Of a stretch of DNA of 64,000 nt, positions 46,666-55,724 are shown piece by piece. Under the pieces are notes generated by a model. The model was not told the origin of the DNA, did no database searches, and saw only the letters and a program-made list of their open reading frames with translations. Origin of the DNA: Sediminibacter sp. Hel_I_10. GTDB taxonomy: Bacteria; Bacteroidota; Bacteroidia; Flavobacteriales; Flavobacteriaceae. The DNA lies in contig NZ_JHZX01000001.1 of assembly GCF_000688335.1 (NCBI RefSeq), forward strand, positions 744,001 through 808,000, written 5' to 3'. The position numbers were made by a program, and so were the translations under genes. Numbering within the stretch: the stretch's first letter is position 1; each line of letters starts with the position of its first letter.

Positions 46666-47945
46666 TTAAAAGCTAATTGCTGCTTCTACATTAAAGCCAT
46701 CAAACTGTGCTCCTGCAAATCGTCCTCCCCAAGCATTTCCTGTATATTCTTGATTGACGTATTCTAACTTCATCACAATATTTTTAGAGAGGAACCAGCC
46801 TCCTCCAATATTAAATCGATTGATTTCTAGATCATCACTAGCACTTTCAACCGTTTTTCCTGTGACTGTATTATATCTTCCTACGACATAAAAACGTTCA
46901 CTTTCGCCAAAACGATAAACCAGTTCTGCTGCTAATTGCGTAAAAGAACCTTCTGTATCTGCTGTAGGAGCTTGGGTTTCATTATTTCCTGAAGCCAATT
47001 CATAAATCCCGAAGAACTCTAGCCCTTTAAACTTTACAAAAGGATTGATTTGGATAGCGGTCAATTTTTTGAAACGAGGGTTGTATCTGCCCTCAAACTC
47101 CCCGCCTTGTGTGTTTCCATCAACGTCAGGTTGTGTGTGCATCACATTATAGTATCTTGAGCCTGCACGATCACCTCCATAAAGCCAAGTTCCTGAGGTT
47201 GTACCTTGATTGGTGTATACCGATCCTGTTAATCTTACCCTTAGATCTTCTTTTAATTGTTTATCAAACCCCAATTTTCCGTAGAAAGAAGGCTTATTAT
47301 CGGTTTGATCGGTAACCACGACTTTTTGATTGAGTTTACCATTAGTAAGCCCTACAACGGCTAACCATCCATTGTTTTGAAGCGTGACTTCACCAAATGC
47401 TTCTGTAGAAAAGGCGTCCATAATATAGTTTCCTACAAACGGATTAAAAATAGCTCTAGCATTATCGGTTCTTCGGAAATGTGAATCCCCATAATTAAAT
47501 TCGTCTAGACCAATAGTAATTGTAGTGTATTGCATGATCCCTTCTAAAAACCCTGGTTTTATAAAATCGAGTTTATCCATTTGGATATGACCTCCTTTTA
47601 CCCAAGTCTCTTCGTGGTGTTGTGATGAGAGATAGGCTCTTAAGTGCATTCTCACACCATCTATAAGCTGTACATCAAGATTTAGGTTAGCCGACGGAAG
47701 GTTAAAATCTGAACCTAAGTCCACAAGGTTTTTAGCGTCATTACTTTGATTAATACCTTGAAACTGCATGGCAAAATCCCCCCCACTCTAACTTTAACAC
47801 CTTCAAATGGAATCGTGTCGTTTTTGGACGTTTCGAATACATTTAAACCGTTTTGGTCATTAGGTCTAAAATACTGTAGCTTTTGTTGTTGTGCCGTTAT
47901 CCCTAAAGTAAACAGACACACTGTAATAATCAGAACTTTTTTCAT
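46666..47945 (-). pseudogene. Outer-membrane porin, split by a frameshift in a G7 (C7 on plus strand) run
   Basis: The N-terminal frame (47945 to 47715) gives a signal peptide ending near TAQQ and the start of a barrel, KVRVGG. The rest of the protein is in another frame, from MQFQGI at 47769 to a final Phe at 46669. Adding one base to the seven-C run at 47778-47784 joins them as VGGDFAMQFQ, and the total becomes 1281 bases, 426 residues plus stop. The barrel is a phosphate-selective-porin-like protein. It is a phase-variable gene, a recent pseudogene or a sequence error. Confidence 0.85.
47778..47784. repeat. Homopolymer run of seven C (G on coding strand)
   Basis: The run lies exactly at the point where the porin reading frame breaks, 162 bases into the gene. 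Eight instead of seven bases restores the frame. Confidence 0.9.
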
Positions 47946-47985
47946 GATGAATTTATTAATTGGTTTGGATAAAATTTTTATACTA

Positions 47986-48576
47986 TTAGTTGATGTAGGT
48001 TACCGCAAAATTCAGTGTAGTCGCGTCTCCTGTTTTCATAAGCCCCATCATAAAAGACGGTGGCTCCACATTATAATCTGTCATCTTTAATTCATAAGCG
48101 CCTTTGCAAGTCACCGTATGATTATTATTAACAACGAGATGAATATCTATATCTACGTTTTTTGTAACGCCAGCTACAGTCAACAAGCCATTTGTTTCAA
48201 GAAGATAACCTCCACTTTCTGGAGAAACGTTAGAATTGGACATTACGTAATGAATCGATTTAAACTCATCTGTTTTTAAGGCCTTGTACGCATTTTTGTC
48301 AAGCCCCTTATTATCACTTTTTAAATCTGTAACTATCAAATTGAAGGTTAGTGATTTCAAAGACTCTAATTCACTTTCATCTCCCGACTTAAATGTAAAT
48401 TGTGCCTCTCCTGTAGCGGTAACAGCATCCATCTCCCAATCGTGAAATGTTGATGTACCATTGAGTTTCATATCGATAGTTTCATTCTTTTGAATTTTGT
48501 ATAAACTCTGTGCATTACCGATATTGCTGTATGTAATCATGCTGATAAGCAAAAAACCTGCGATTGTTGTTTTCAT
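47986..48576 (-). CDS. YceI family secreted protein
   Basis: 196 residues with a signal peptide (to about residue 22, ending SNIGNA). The YceI lipocalin-like barrel follows: NGTSTFHDWEMDAV, LKSDNKGLDKNAYKAL, and VAGVTKNVDIDIHL. YceI proteins bind polyisoprenoid or other long-chain lipids in the periplasm and are stress induced in several bacteria. It lies 30 bases after the alcohol dehydrogenase gene. Confidence 0.9.
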   Translation of the reverse strand: MKTTIAGFLLISMITYSNIGNAQSLYKIQKNETIDMKLNGTSTFHDWEMDAVTATGEAQFTFKSGDESELESLKSLTFNLIVTDLKSDNKGLDKNAYKALKTDEFKSIHYVMSNSNVSPESGGYLLETNGLLTVAGVTKNVDIDIHLVVNNNHTVTCKGAYELKMTDYNVEPPSFMMGLMKTGDATTLNFAVTYIN

Positions 48577-48606
48577 TTTTGAAATTTTTTAATTTTAGTG
48601 TTGGTA

Positions 48607-49710
48607 TTAATTAGTAAGGATTATTTTCAAGGCTTTCTCTTTTGCCGCATTACCAAACACTTCATAAGCTTTGATGATTTCATCTAACTTAAAGTGGTGG
48701 GTTATTAATTTTTCTGGATTGATTTTTCCTGAAGTCACCGTTTTTAAGAGCATTGGGGTGGTGTTGGTATTCACCAGACCCATGGTGATGGTGATGTTTT
48801 TAATCCAGAGATCCTGAATTTTCAAATCAACACTTTTTCCGTGGACACCAATATTTGCCACATGACCTCCAGGGCGTACAATTTGTTGACAGATATCAAA
48901 AGTAGCAGAGGCTCCTGCCGCTTCTATGGCGACATCAACACCATCTGCCGATTCTGAAAGGATCTTTTGAATGGCATCTTCAGTTCCTGAATTTATGGTA
49001 TCTGTCGCTCCCCATTTTTTGGCCAATTTTAGCCGATTTTCATCCAGATCTATCATATAGATTTTGGCTGGAGAGTAAAACTGCGCTGTTAGCAAAGCAG
49101 ACATCCCTATTGGACCCGCTCCTACAATTGCTATGGTATCTCCTGGTTTTACGCAGCCATTGATAACCCCGATTTCATGACCTGTTGGCAAAATATCGCT
49201 TAACATTACTAAAGCTTCATCATCCATTTCTTTTGGAGCAGCGTAAAGGCTATTATCTGCATGTGGAATACATACATACTCTGCTTGTGTGCCATTTATA
49301 AGATTACCAAGGATCCAACCGCCATCTTTACAATGGCCATACATTTGTTTTTTACAATACTCACAAGTGCCACAAGCAGTAATGCAAGAAATGATAACAC
49401 GATCTCCTTTTTTAAAATTATGAACGCCCTCACCTACTTCTTCTACAACCCCTACACCTTCATGACCAAGAGTAGTTCCTGGTTTTACACTAGGCGTTTT
49501 GCCGTGTAGAATACCTAAGTCTGTTCCACAAATGGTCGTCTTGATTATTTTAACCAAAGCATCGGTTGACTTTTTAATCTCAGGCATGGGCACCTCCTTA
49601 AAGGCAATTTTACCTGGACCATCATACACAAGACCTTTCATGCTTTTTTGATGCTTTTTAGAAATACCGTTTGACTGTTCTTTTTTAATAGGAGTGGTTG
49701 TAGTTGCCAT
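48607..49710 (-). CDS. Zinc-dependent alcohol dehydrogenase family protein
   Basis: 367 residues of the medium-chain dehydrogenase fold. Catalytic zinc residues are in CGTDLGILHG and GHEGVGVVEEVG; the structural zinc Cys cluster is CGTCEYCKKQMYGHC; the NAD-binding motif is GAGPIGMSAL. The first 20 residues are a Lys-rich extension. Substrate unknown. It heads the minus-strand run, with a 7-bp inverted repeat 50 bases upstream. Confidence 0.9.
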   Translation of the reverse strand: MATTTTPIKKEQSNGISKKHQKSMKGLVYDGPGKIAFKEVPMPEIKKSTDALVKIIKTTICGTDLGILHGKTPSVKPGTTLGHEGVGVVEEVGEGVHNFKKGDRVIISCITACGTCEYCKKQMYGHCKDGGWILGNLINGTQAEYVCIPHADNSLYAAPKEMDDEALVMLSDILPTGHEIGVINGCVKPGDTIAIVGAGPIGMSALLTAQFYSPAKIYMIDLDENRLKLAKKWGATDTINSGTEDAIQKILSESADGVDVAIEAAGASATFDICQQIVRPGGHVANIGVHGKSVDLKIQDLWIKNITITMGLVNTNTTPMLLKTVTSGKINPEKLITHHFKLDEIIKAYEVFGNAAKEKALKIILTN

Positions 49711-49759
49711 CTGTTTTGATATTTTAGACTGTGAATATTACTATTGTAAAGGTGACTTA

Positions 49760-49780
49760 GTAATGCAGTAAAAGCATTAC
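49760..49780. promoter_or_regulatory. Inverted repeat upstream of the alcohol dehydrogenase gene
   Basis: GTAATGC (49760-49766) and GCATTAC (49774-49780) are perfect inverted copies separated by 7 bases, 50 bases before the start codon. Possible operator. Confidence 0.4.
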
Positions 49781-50059
49781 ACATTGAGGGAGCAGGTTTA
49801 CATATATCACAGATTCAAAATTCTCAGCAATGATTTTGCTAATTGCCCATTGAACTAGGACGCATTTTTTTGAGCGTTGATGATCAAATCGTAGTTAAGG
49901 TTTCTAAAGAAGAAAACATAAAACGCATACCATCTCTATTGAAGAATAGATGAGCCATCTGTAAGTTGTGTAAACATATATGCTAGTTATGTAAGGTCAT
50001 AGGTATTATAAAAATCAACTTTGTGATGCTATCATTAAGTAGCAAATAATAGATGTGCG

Positions 50060-50194
50060 ATGGACCTGAAGAAAAAAACAAACAATCATAAAAAAAGTCA
50101 TGAATCTAGAGGGAACGATCTCAAGAAGAAAGATGGCTTCAGCAATAAAAATTCAGAGAACAAAAAGGGACATTCATTTAAAACTAAAAATTAA
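50060..50194 (+). CDS. Small, very basic and polar peptide (tentative)
   Basis: 44 codons. Lys, Asn, Ser and His make up most of the chain (MDLKKKTNNHKKSHESRG at the start, KGHSFKTKN at the end). It has no hydrophobic core and should be disordered, so a chance frame in AT-rich DNA cannot be ruled out. The Lys/Asn/Ser-rich type resembles small stress or nucleic-acid-binding proteins. A terminator lies 206 bases downstream. Confidence 0.4.
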   Translation: MDLKKKTNNHKKSHESRGNDLKKKDGFSNKNSENKKGHSFKTKN

Positions 50195-50399
50195 ACACGC
50201 TCTCAGTCCTTTTTATTTTTTTCATAAACCATAGAAATAATTAATCATATGATCATAACTATATCATTCAAATCTGTGATTTATGTAAATGCAAACTGAA
50301 CTTATGTAACGTTATCTATTACAATTTCATGAGATTCGCTTTTGCTATTAGTCAGTTCATTCTTGGGAGAAATCCAGACACATTTTGTTTTTGGTAAAA

Positions 50400-50425
50400 A
50401 AAAGCAGACTTACAAGTCTGCTTTT
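50400..50425 (+). terminator. Intrinsic terminator
   Basis: AAGCAGACT and AGTCTGCTT pair over a TACA loop and are followed by a T-rich stretch to 50430. It ends any plus-strand transcript from the 50060 region before the cupin gene. Confidence 0.8.
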
Positions 50426-50550
50426 CTTTTAAACTATGACATCCTGATGAGAATTTGTAATACAACAAGGATCTATAACTTTTAGATCACAATCGATATA
50501 GTTAACAATCAAATTAAAAATATGCCGATCGAACAAAAGACCTTATATCA

Positions 50551-50934
50551 ATGAAAACGAGACTAGCTTCAAAAATTAAACCGATGGAATATTTAGAACA
50601 AGAAAAAAGTAAAACCTTTATCATTTTGGAAATCATTGAATACATTCCTAATGCAGTAGTCATAAAAACCATTATCAAAAAAACCACGGGCAACGTCACT
50701 GTTTCCTCTTTTGATTCTGGAGAAGCGTTGGCAGAAAGGACCTCACCTTTTGATACATTTATTCAGGTAATTGACGGTAAAGCAGAGGTTGTTATTGATG
50801 GTAGGTCAAACGTATTAGATACAGGAGCAGCAATAATTATTCCTGCACATTCCAGTAATATCATCAAAGCAACTACAAGATTCAAAATCATTTCAACAGT
50901 TATCAAAAGCGGTTATGAAGAGGTCTCTATTTGA
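50551..50934 (+). CDS. Cupin domain protein
   Basis: 127 residues with one cupin barrel: TVSSFDSGEALAERTSPFDTF then VIDGKAEVVIDGRSNVLDTGAA and IIPAHSSNIIKAT. The metal-binding His residues of motif 1 are not present in full; only His in PAHSS remains, so an enzyme role is doubtful. A sensor or ligand-binding role is possible. The AraC-type gene 231 bases further may be functionally linked. Confidence 0.83.
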   Translation: MKTRLASKIKPMEYLEQEKSKTFIILEIIEYIPNAVVIKTIIKKTTGNVTVSSFDSGEALAERTSPFDTFIQVIDGKAEVVIDGRSNVLDTGAAIIIPAHSSNIIKATTRFKIISTVIKSGYEEVSI

Positions 50935-51165
50935 ATGACGTTCAAATCAAATTCTACAAAAAAACAGACTTATAAAAACCATCATAAGGGCTTTGTTGAA
51001 TTAATGGCGTAACTTCAAAAGATTATCAAGACCTTTTTTTTTAAGGTCGCATCCTCTATTCCCAATTTAAAGCGTCAAGAAAAAAATCAAATCCCATAAC
51101 ATATTACCAATTAGACATTAGATCATGAACCTAAATATTTTAGCGTCTTCATTAATAAAACATAT

Positions 51166-51726
51166 ATGAAGTTATACATCAAGTATATGGTCAGTCTAAG
51201 GTGTAAGCTCATGGTAAAATCTGAATTGGAAAAATTAGGCCTTCATTATATTAATATTGAGTTGGGTCTGGTAGAAACCAAAGAAACGTTGAACCCAAAA
51301 CAAGTTGCTGCACTAAAAGCCAATTTAGCAGTCTCGGGATTAGAATTATTAGATGACGAAAAAAGTATTTTAGTAGATAAAATAAAAAATGTCATCATCG
51401 AGGTCATCCACTATTCTGATGAAATCCCAAAGGTGAACTACTCGGACTATATAAGTGACAAACTAGGCTATGATTACACCTATTTGTCCAATCTCTTCTC
51501 TGAAGTAAAAGGCATCACCATTCAGCATTTTATCATCAATCATAAAATAGAACGCGCCAAAGAGCTAATTCTGTATAATGAACTCAACCTTACCCAAATA
51601 TCGTATATGCTGCACTATAGTAGTGTTGCCCATTTATCTAATCAATTTAAAAAAGTCACTGGACATACGCCTTCTTTTTATAAAAAAATAGGCAAAAAAA
51701 GAAAAGGAAATTTAGAGAATCTGTAG
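51166..51726 (+). CDS. AraC family regulator with an HMA-like N-terminal domain
   Basis: 186 residues. The C-terminal 100 residues are a double helix-turn-helix of the AraC type (YLSNLFSEVKGITIQHFI, then NLTQISYMLHYSSVAHLSNQFKK). Residues 1-65 look like a ferredoxin-type HMA domain (KYMVSLRCKLMVKSELEKLG) but keep only one Cys where HMA proteins have CxxC. A metal role is therefore doubtful. Target genes unknown; a palindrome ATAGATT-AG-AATCTAT follows at 51807-51822. Confidence 0.85.
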   Translation: MKLYIKYMVSLRCKLMVKSELEKLGLHYINIELGLVETKETLNPKQVAALKANLAVSGLELLDDEKSILVDKIKNVIIEVIHYSDEIPKVNYSDYISDKLGYDYTYLSNLFSEVKGITIQHFIINHKIERAKELILYNELNLTQISYMLHYSSVAHLSNQFKKVTGHTPSFYKKIGKKRKGNLENL

Positions 51727-52207
51727 TTACAGTAATTATAGATTCTGCAAGTCACGTTTCTTATGATTGTTGAGTTCAAAAGTAGTCTTATTAAGAAATC
51801 TTGATCATAGATTAGAATCTATAAATCTTAATATGTTTCTAAGCTTTATATTACAGCTTATCTGCTGTGAAATTTCTTTAATAATGTCTTCAGCTATTTT
51901 TGGAATTCCCACCCTAAATTTATTTTTTAAAAATTGAAAAGAGTCATTTCAACTCAATCTATTTTCCATTCAACTACAGTAATATTACATCTACCGATAT
52001 TCAAAAAACGTTTTGCGATCTGATTTTAACTTTGTGATATAAATTAAAATATCATGTGTTCAATTCGATTCTCTACATTTTCTATTTATCACATTCACAC
52101 GTTGCTAAAAGTCTCCTTTTTGTTGAGCATTCATATAATGACCTTCATTATAAAACCAGCGTAGAAAATCTCAAAAAATCTTCTGATAAAGCTTACAATT
52201 TAAAATC
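51727..52207. other. 481-base intergenic region
   Basis: AT-rich and without a supported gene. It contains the ATAGATT/AATCTAT palindrome (51807-51822). It must hold the promoter of the histidine kinase gene, but I see no strong TAnnTTTG element. Confidence 0.45.
51807..51822. promoter_or_regulatory. 16-base palindrome
   Basis: ATAGATT and AATCTAT are perfect inverted copies with a 2-base spacer. The geometry suits a dimeric repressor or a small hairpin. Confidence 0.35.
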
Positions 52208-55189
52208 ATGAAACAATTACAAAAATCCATAAAGACCCGATATTTAGTTTTCATAACTACCGCCTTTTTCATAATTGTACTTTTTACCGTAGCCATACAA
52301 CGTGGCATAAATGATCAATATTCTAATGTGGAAGTCGTTAAAAAGACTGGTGAAATATTGGTTTCATTTCAAAAAATGAATAGAACACTAAATAGTTTAG
52401 ATACTATTACAGTTGATGATTTACGATCTCAGAGTCTTGAATGGGAAAGAGCACACACCGCTTTGTTTACAAATTCGCTAACCAAAAAAGAGAATCCCAA
52501 TTTAAACGCCTTGTTGAATTCTATAGATAACACATTTCAAAACATATTAAAAAAAATACATCTCATAATAGAGGATCCTAATAAGACAGAAAACCATTTG
52601 CAAGCTATAAATGATTTTGAGATCAAATATATCGACGACATCTCTCTATTTCTTAATCAAAATGAAAGCATTACAAAAAATCACCAAAATGAATTACAAT
52701 ATCTACTTTATATACTCCTTCTTATTTCAACGTCAATTTTAATTCTAGAATTTTTATTTGTGTTGTTGCCTATTTATAAAAAATCATTAGCAAAAAACAG
52801 AGAGTTGTACCGAATAAATAACCAATTATTAGCCTCTAGAACCGATATTTCGTTAAAGATGGATGAGGTAAACCGATTGAAAACAAATTTAGAAACTCAG
52901 CAAAAGCTCAATAAAATATTTATAGACCAAGCACCTACAGCAATAGCAATGTTAGATAATAACATGCGTTATTTGGCAGTTTCCCAACGTTGGACAAAGG
53001 ACTACAAAATGGAGGGTCATCAAATTATTGGTAGGTCACATTATGATGTTTTTCCAGAAATTGGACATGATTGGAAAAAAAAGCATCAGGATTGTTTAAA
53101 TGGTGCCATAGATATATGTGATGAAGCACCGTTTAAAAGAAGTGACGGCACTGTTCAATGGATTTATTGGGACGTTAGACCATGGTACGTTTCCGAAGGA
53201 AAAATTGGAGGTCTGTTGATGCATACCGGAGATATCACATCTCAAAAGCAAAGAGAAAAGGAAACGTTAAGAACGGAGAAAATATTAGAAAAAACCAATA
53301 AAGTAGCTAGAATCGGGACTTGGGAATTAGATATAGAGAAAGATGAATATTTGCTTAGTGACATCGCTAGTGAGCTATTTAATGTGCCAATAGATTCTAA
53401 AATGAATCGTAAAAAAATCAAAAGTCTCTACAAAGAAGGAAAAAGCAGAACGCAAATAACAGAATCAATGAAAACCTGCATTGAAAACGGAACTCCCTTT
53501 GATCTTGAATTAGAACTTATAACTAACAACGGTAAAAATATTTGGGTTAGAGAAATTGCGCAGGCAGAATTTATTAACGGAAGATGCAAAAAAGTCTTTG
53601 GTATTTTACAAGATATTACCCCTAAAAAACTATACGAAAGAAAACTCTATGAGCTCAATTTCGAGCTTTCAAAAGTAAACAATGAATTGAACACCATTTT
53701 GGATGCTGGTCCTATGGCCATTATATCAATAGATAATGAAGGTTTTATCCAACACTTCAACAAAGGAGCTCAGCTATTACTAGGTTATACATCTAACGAA
53801 GTTGTAGGCTTAGAGAAACCTGAAATCTATCTTTTAGAAAATGAATTAGACAACTTTAAAAAAAATCTTGCTAAAAAATACAATATAGGTACGTTAGATT
53901 TCGACCCAATAACAGAAATCTCCAATAGAAATGATGTTGACTCAAGAGAATGGACTTATGTTAAAAAGGACGGGACAGTAATCCCCGTATATGTTACACT
54001 TACCAGCATAAAAAATGAACATGGAAAGCCCGTTGGTTTTTTGAGCGTGGCCGTTGATATTTCTAAATTAAAAAATATTGAAAATGAATTGGTCAATAAA
54101 AACAAATTGCTGGTGCGTGCAGAGAAAATTACAAAGATGGGACACTGGCAATGGGATGCTGTAAATGATAAGGTGAAATGGTCAGACAACCTCCATGATA
54201 TTCTTGGATATGACAAGGATATACTCGATGTTACCAAAGCCACCTACTTCGACTTTGTTCATGAAGAGGATAGAGAAGATCAAATTAATTTACTCGAGCA
54301 AATGATAGACCAAAGGAGGTATTTACCAAATACCCATCGCATCAGATCAACCAATAATACAATTAAAACGGTGCTACTGCTAGGCGAAATGATACTAAAT
54401 GATCAAGGTGAATTAATAGAAATTATAGGCACACTACAAGATATCACAGAGCAAAATGCTGCAAAAGAAAAAATAATACAGGCAAAGAACAATTTAGAAG
54501 TTATAGCTACAAAACTTACCAAACAAAATGTACAATTAGCCGACTTTGCTCAAATAGCATCTCACAATCTCAGAGCTCCAGTGAGTAACCTCAATTCGCT
54601 GCTCTACATTTATAAATTATCTGATACAGATGATGAGAAAATGATTCTATTTGAAAAATTCGAGTCGGTTATTGGCCACTTAACTACAACCTTAAATAAT
54701 CTAGTAGAAGCTATTAAGACTAAAAACGACCACGCCACCAATACCAAACATTTAAGCTTCAAATCCATCTTAGAAAAAACAAAAGATATTTTAGCAGGAG
54801 AAATCATTGCTTCAAATGCAATCATAAATTATGACTTTAATGAAGCTGAAATTGTTAATTACAATGAAGCTTATTTAGAAAGCATTTTTTTGAATTTAAT
54901 TGAAAATGCCATTAAGTATAGGTCTAATGATAGAGTTCCTGAGGTACATATTAGCACTTACAAAGATGAAGAAAATAAGATATTGCTTAAGATTCGTGAT
55001 AATGGGTTGGGCATTAATATGGAACGGCATAGTGAAAAAATATTTGGGCTTAACAAAACCTTTCATGATCATTCAGATGCAAAAGGCGTAGGATTGTTTA
55101 TGACCAAAACACAGATAGAGGCTATGGGAGGAGAGATATCGGTGAATAGTAATGTAAATATCGGAACAGAATTTTGTATAATTTTTTAA
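52208..55189 (+). CDS. Membrane-bound multi-PAS sensor histidine kinase
   Basis: 993 residues. Two membrane helices (about 13-32 and 163-188) bracket an external helical sensor domain. Four PAS-type domains follow at about 235-350, 360-470, 485-615 and 625-750, with PAC motifs (GILQDITPK, GTLQDITEQ). The kinase core has the H-box AQIASHNLRAPVSNL with His786, and an ATPase domain with Asn900 in ENAIKYRS, DNGLGIN and GVGLFMTKTQIE. The receiver gene follows 11 bases later. Signal unknown. Confidence 0.93.
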   Translation: MKQLQKSIKTRYLVFITTAFFIIVLFTVAIQRGINDQYSNVEVVKKTGEILVSFQKMNRTLNSLDTITVDDLRSQSLEWERAHTALFTNSLTKKENPNLNALLNSIDNTFQNILKKIHLIIEDPNKTENHLQAINDFEIKYIDDISLFLNQNESITKNHQNELQYLLYILLLISTSILILEFLFVLLPIYKKSLAKNRELYRINNQLLASRTDISLKMDEVNRLKTNLETQQKLNKIFIDQAPTAIAMLDNNMRYLAVSQRWTKDYKMEGHQIIGRSHYDVFPEIGHDWKKKHQDCLNGAIDICDEAPFKRSDGTVQWIYWDVRPWYVSEGKIGGLLMHTGDITSQKQREKETLRTEKILEKTNKVARIGTWELDIEKDEYLLSDIASELFNVPIDSKMNRKKIKSLYKEGKSRTQITESMKTCIENGTPFDLELELITNNGKNIWVREIAQAEFINGRCKKVFGILQDITPKKLYERKLYELNFELSKVNNELNTILDAGPMAIISIDNEGFIQHFNKGAQLLLGYTSNEVVGLEKPEIYLLENELDNFKKNLAKKYNIGTLDFDPITEISNRNDVDSREWTYVKKDGTVIPVYVTLTSIKNEHGKPVGFLSVAVDISKLKNIENELVNKNKLLVRAEKITKMGHWQWDAVNDKVKWSDNLHDILGYDKDILDVTKATYFDFVHEEDREDQINLLEQMIDQRRYLPNTHRIRSTNNTIKTVLLLGEMILNDQGELIEIIGTLQDITEQNAAKEKIIQAKNNLEVIATKLTKQNVQLADFAQIASHNLRAPVSNLNSLLYIYKLSDTDDEKMILFEKFESVIGHLTTTLNNLVEAIKTKNDHATNTKHLSFKSILEKTKDILAGEIIASNAIINYDFNEAEIVNYNEAYLESIFLNLIENAIKYRSNDRVPEVHISTYKDEENKILLKIRDNGLGINMERHSEKIFGLNKTFHDHSDAKGVGLFMTKTQIEAMGGEISVNSNVNIGTEFCIIF

Positions 55190-55199
55190 CTTAAATCTT

Positions 55200-55607
55200 A
55201 TGAACTTTACAAGTAATATTTATGTAATTGATGATGATGAAATACATCAATTCACCATGAAGAAATTACTAAGCATGTTAGGTCTTAGCAATCATGTCAC
55301 AAAATTTCGAAATGGCGAAGAAGCCATTACTTTTTTAAAGACCCAAACTGAAAACAAAAAGTATCTTCCAGATATTATCTATTTGGATATCAATATGCCT
55401 ATTATGAATGGATTTGAATTTCTAGAAGAATTTTCAAAATTAAAATCTCGATTAGCTAAGCAAGTGAAAATTTATATGGTCTCTTCTTCCGTTGATGATG
55501 TAGATATAAAAAAAGCTATCGAGAACAAAGAGATCGTGTCATATTTGACGAAGCCTATTGATTTGAATGAACTCAAATCTACAATCATCGATACGAAAAT
55601 TGCTTAA
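55200..55607 (+). CDS. Single-domain response regulator
   Basis: 135 residues that are all receiver domain: acidic cluster at Asp11-Asp13, phosphoacceptor Asp63 in YLDINMPIMNG, conserved Thr/Ser in VSSSVDD and Lys in YLTKPID. No output domain. It probably takes the phosphate from the kinase just upstream and acts by protein contact, as in CheY or Rcp1. A bidirectional terminator follows. Confidence 0.92.
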   Translation: MNFTSNIYVIDDDEIHQFTMKKLLSMLGLSNHVTKFRNGEEAITFLKTQTENKKYLPDIIYLDINMPIMNGFEFLEEFSKLKSRLAKQVKIYMVSSSVDDVDIKKAIENKEIVSYLTKPIDLNELKSTIIDTKIA

Positions 55608-55620
55608 AAATGACCAATAA

Positions 55621-55660
55621 AAAACGGCGCCGTACTATCTAAATAGTATGGAGCCGTTTT
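55621..55660. terminator. Bidirectional terminator
   Basis: AAAACGGC (55621-55628) pairs with GCCGTTTT (55653-55660) and the stem goes on with TACTAT/ATAGTA. It separates the convergent response regulator and secreted-protein genes. Confidence 0.85.
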
Positions 55661-55724
55661 ACTGTAATACTGGATGAGATTTTAATAAATCATCTCAACA
55701 CTAGAACTTAAAGAAACGTTGACA

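Larger units (their letters stand above)
49711..50550. other. 840-base region with one small open frame
   Basis: It holds a basic 44-codon frame (50060-50194), a terminator (50400-50425) and an inverted repeat (49760-49780). The motif TATGTAA occurs three times, near 49990, 50281 and 50304. Nothing else is supported. Confidence 0.45.

Noticed and set aside
47715-47945. Independent 76-residue secreted protein
   Set aside because: Its N-terminus continues naturally into the porin when one base is added to the C7 run; the last ~20 residues are out-of-frame porin sequence.
51030-51048. Terminator GACCTT/AAGGTC
   Set aside because: Only a 6-bp stem with the T-run inside the loop rather than after the stem.
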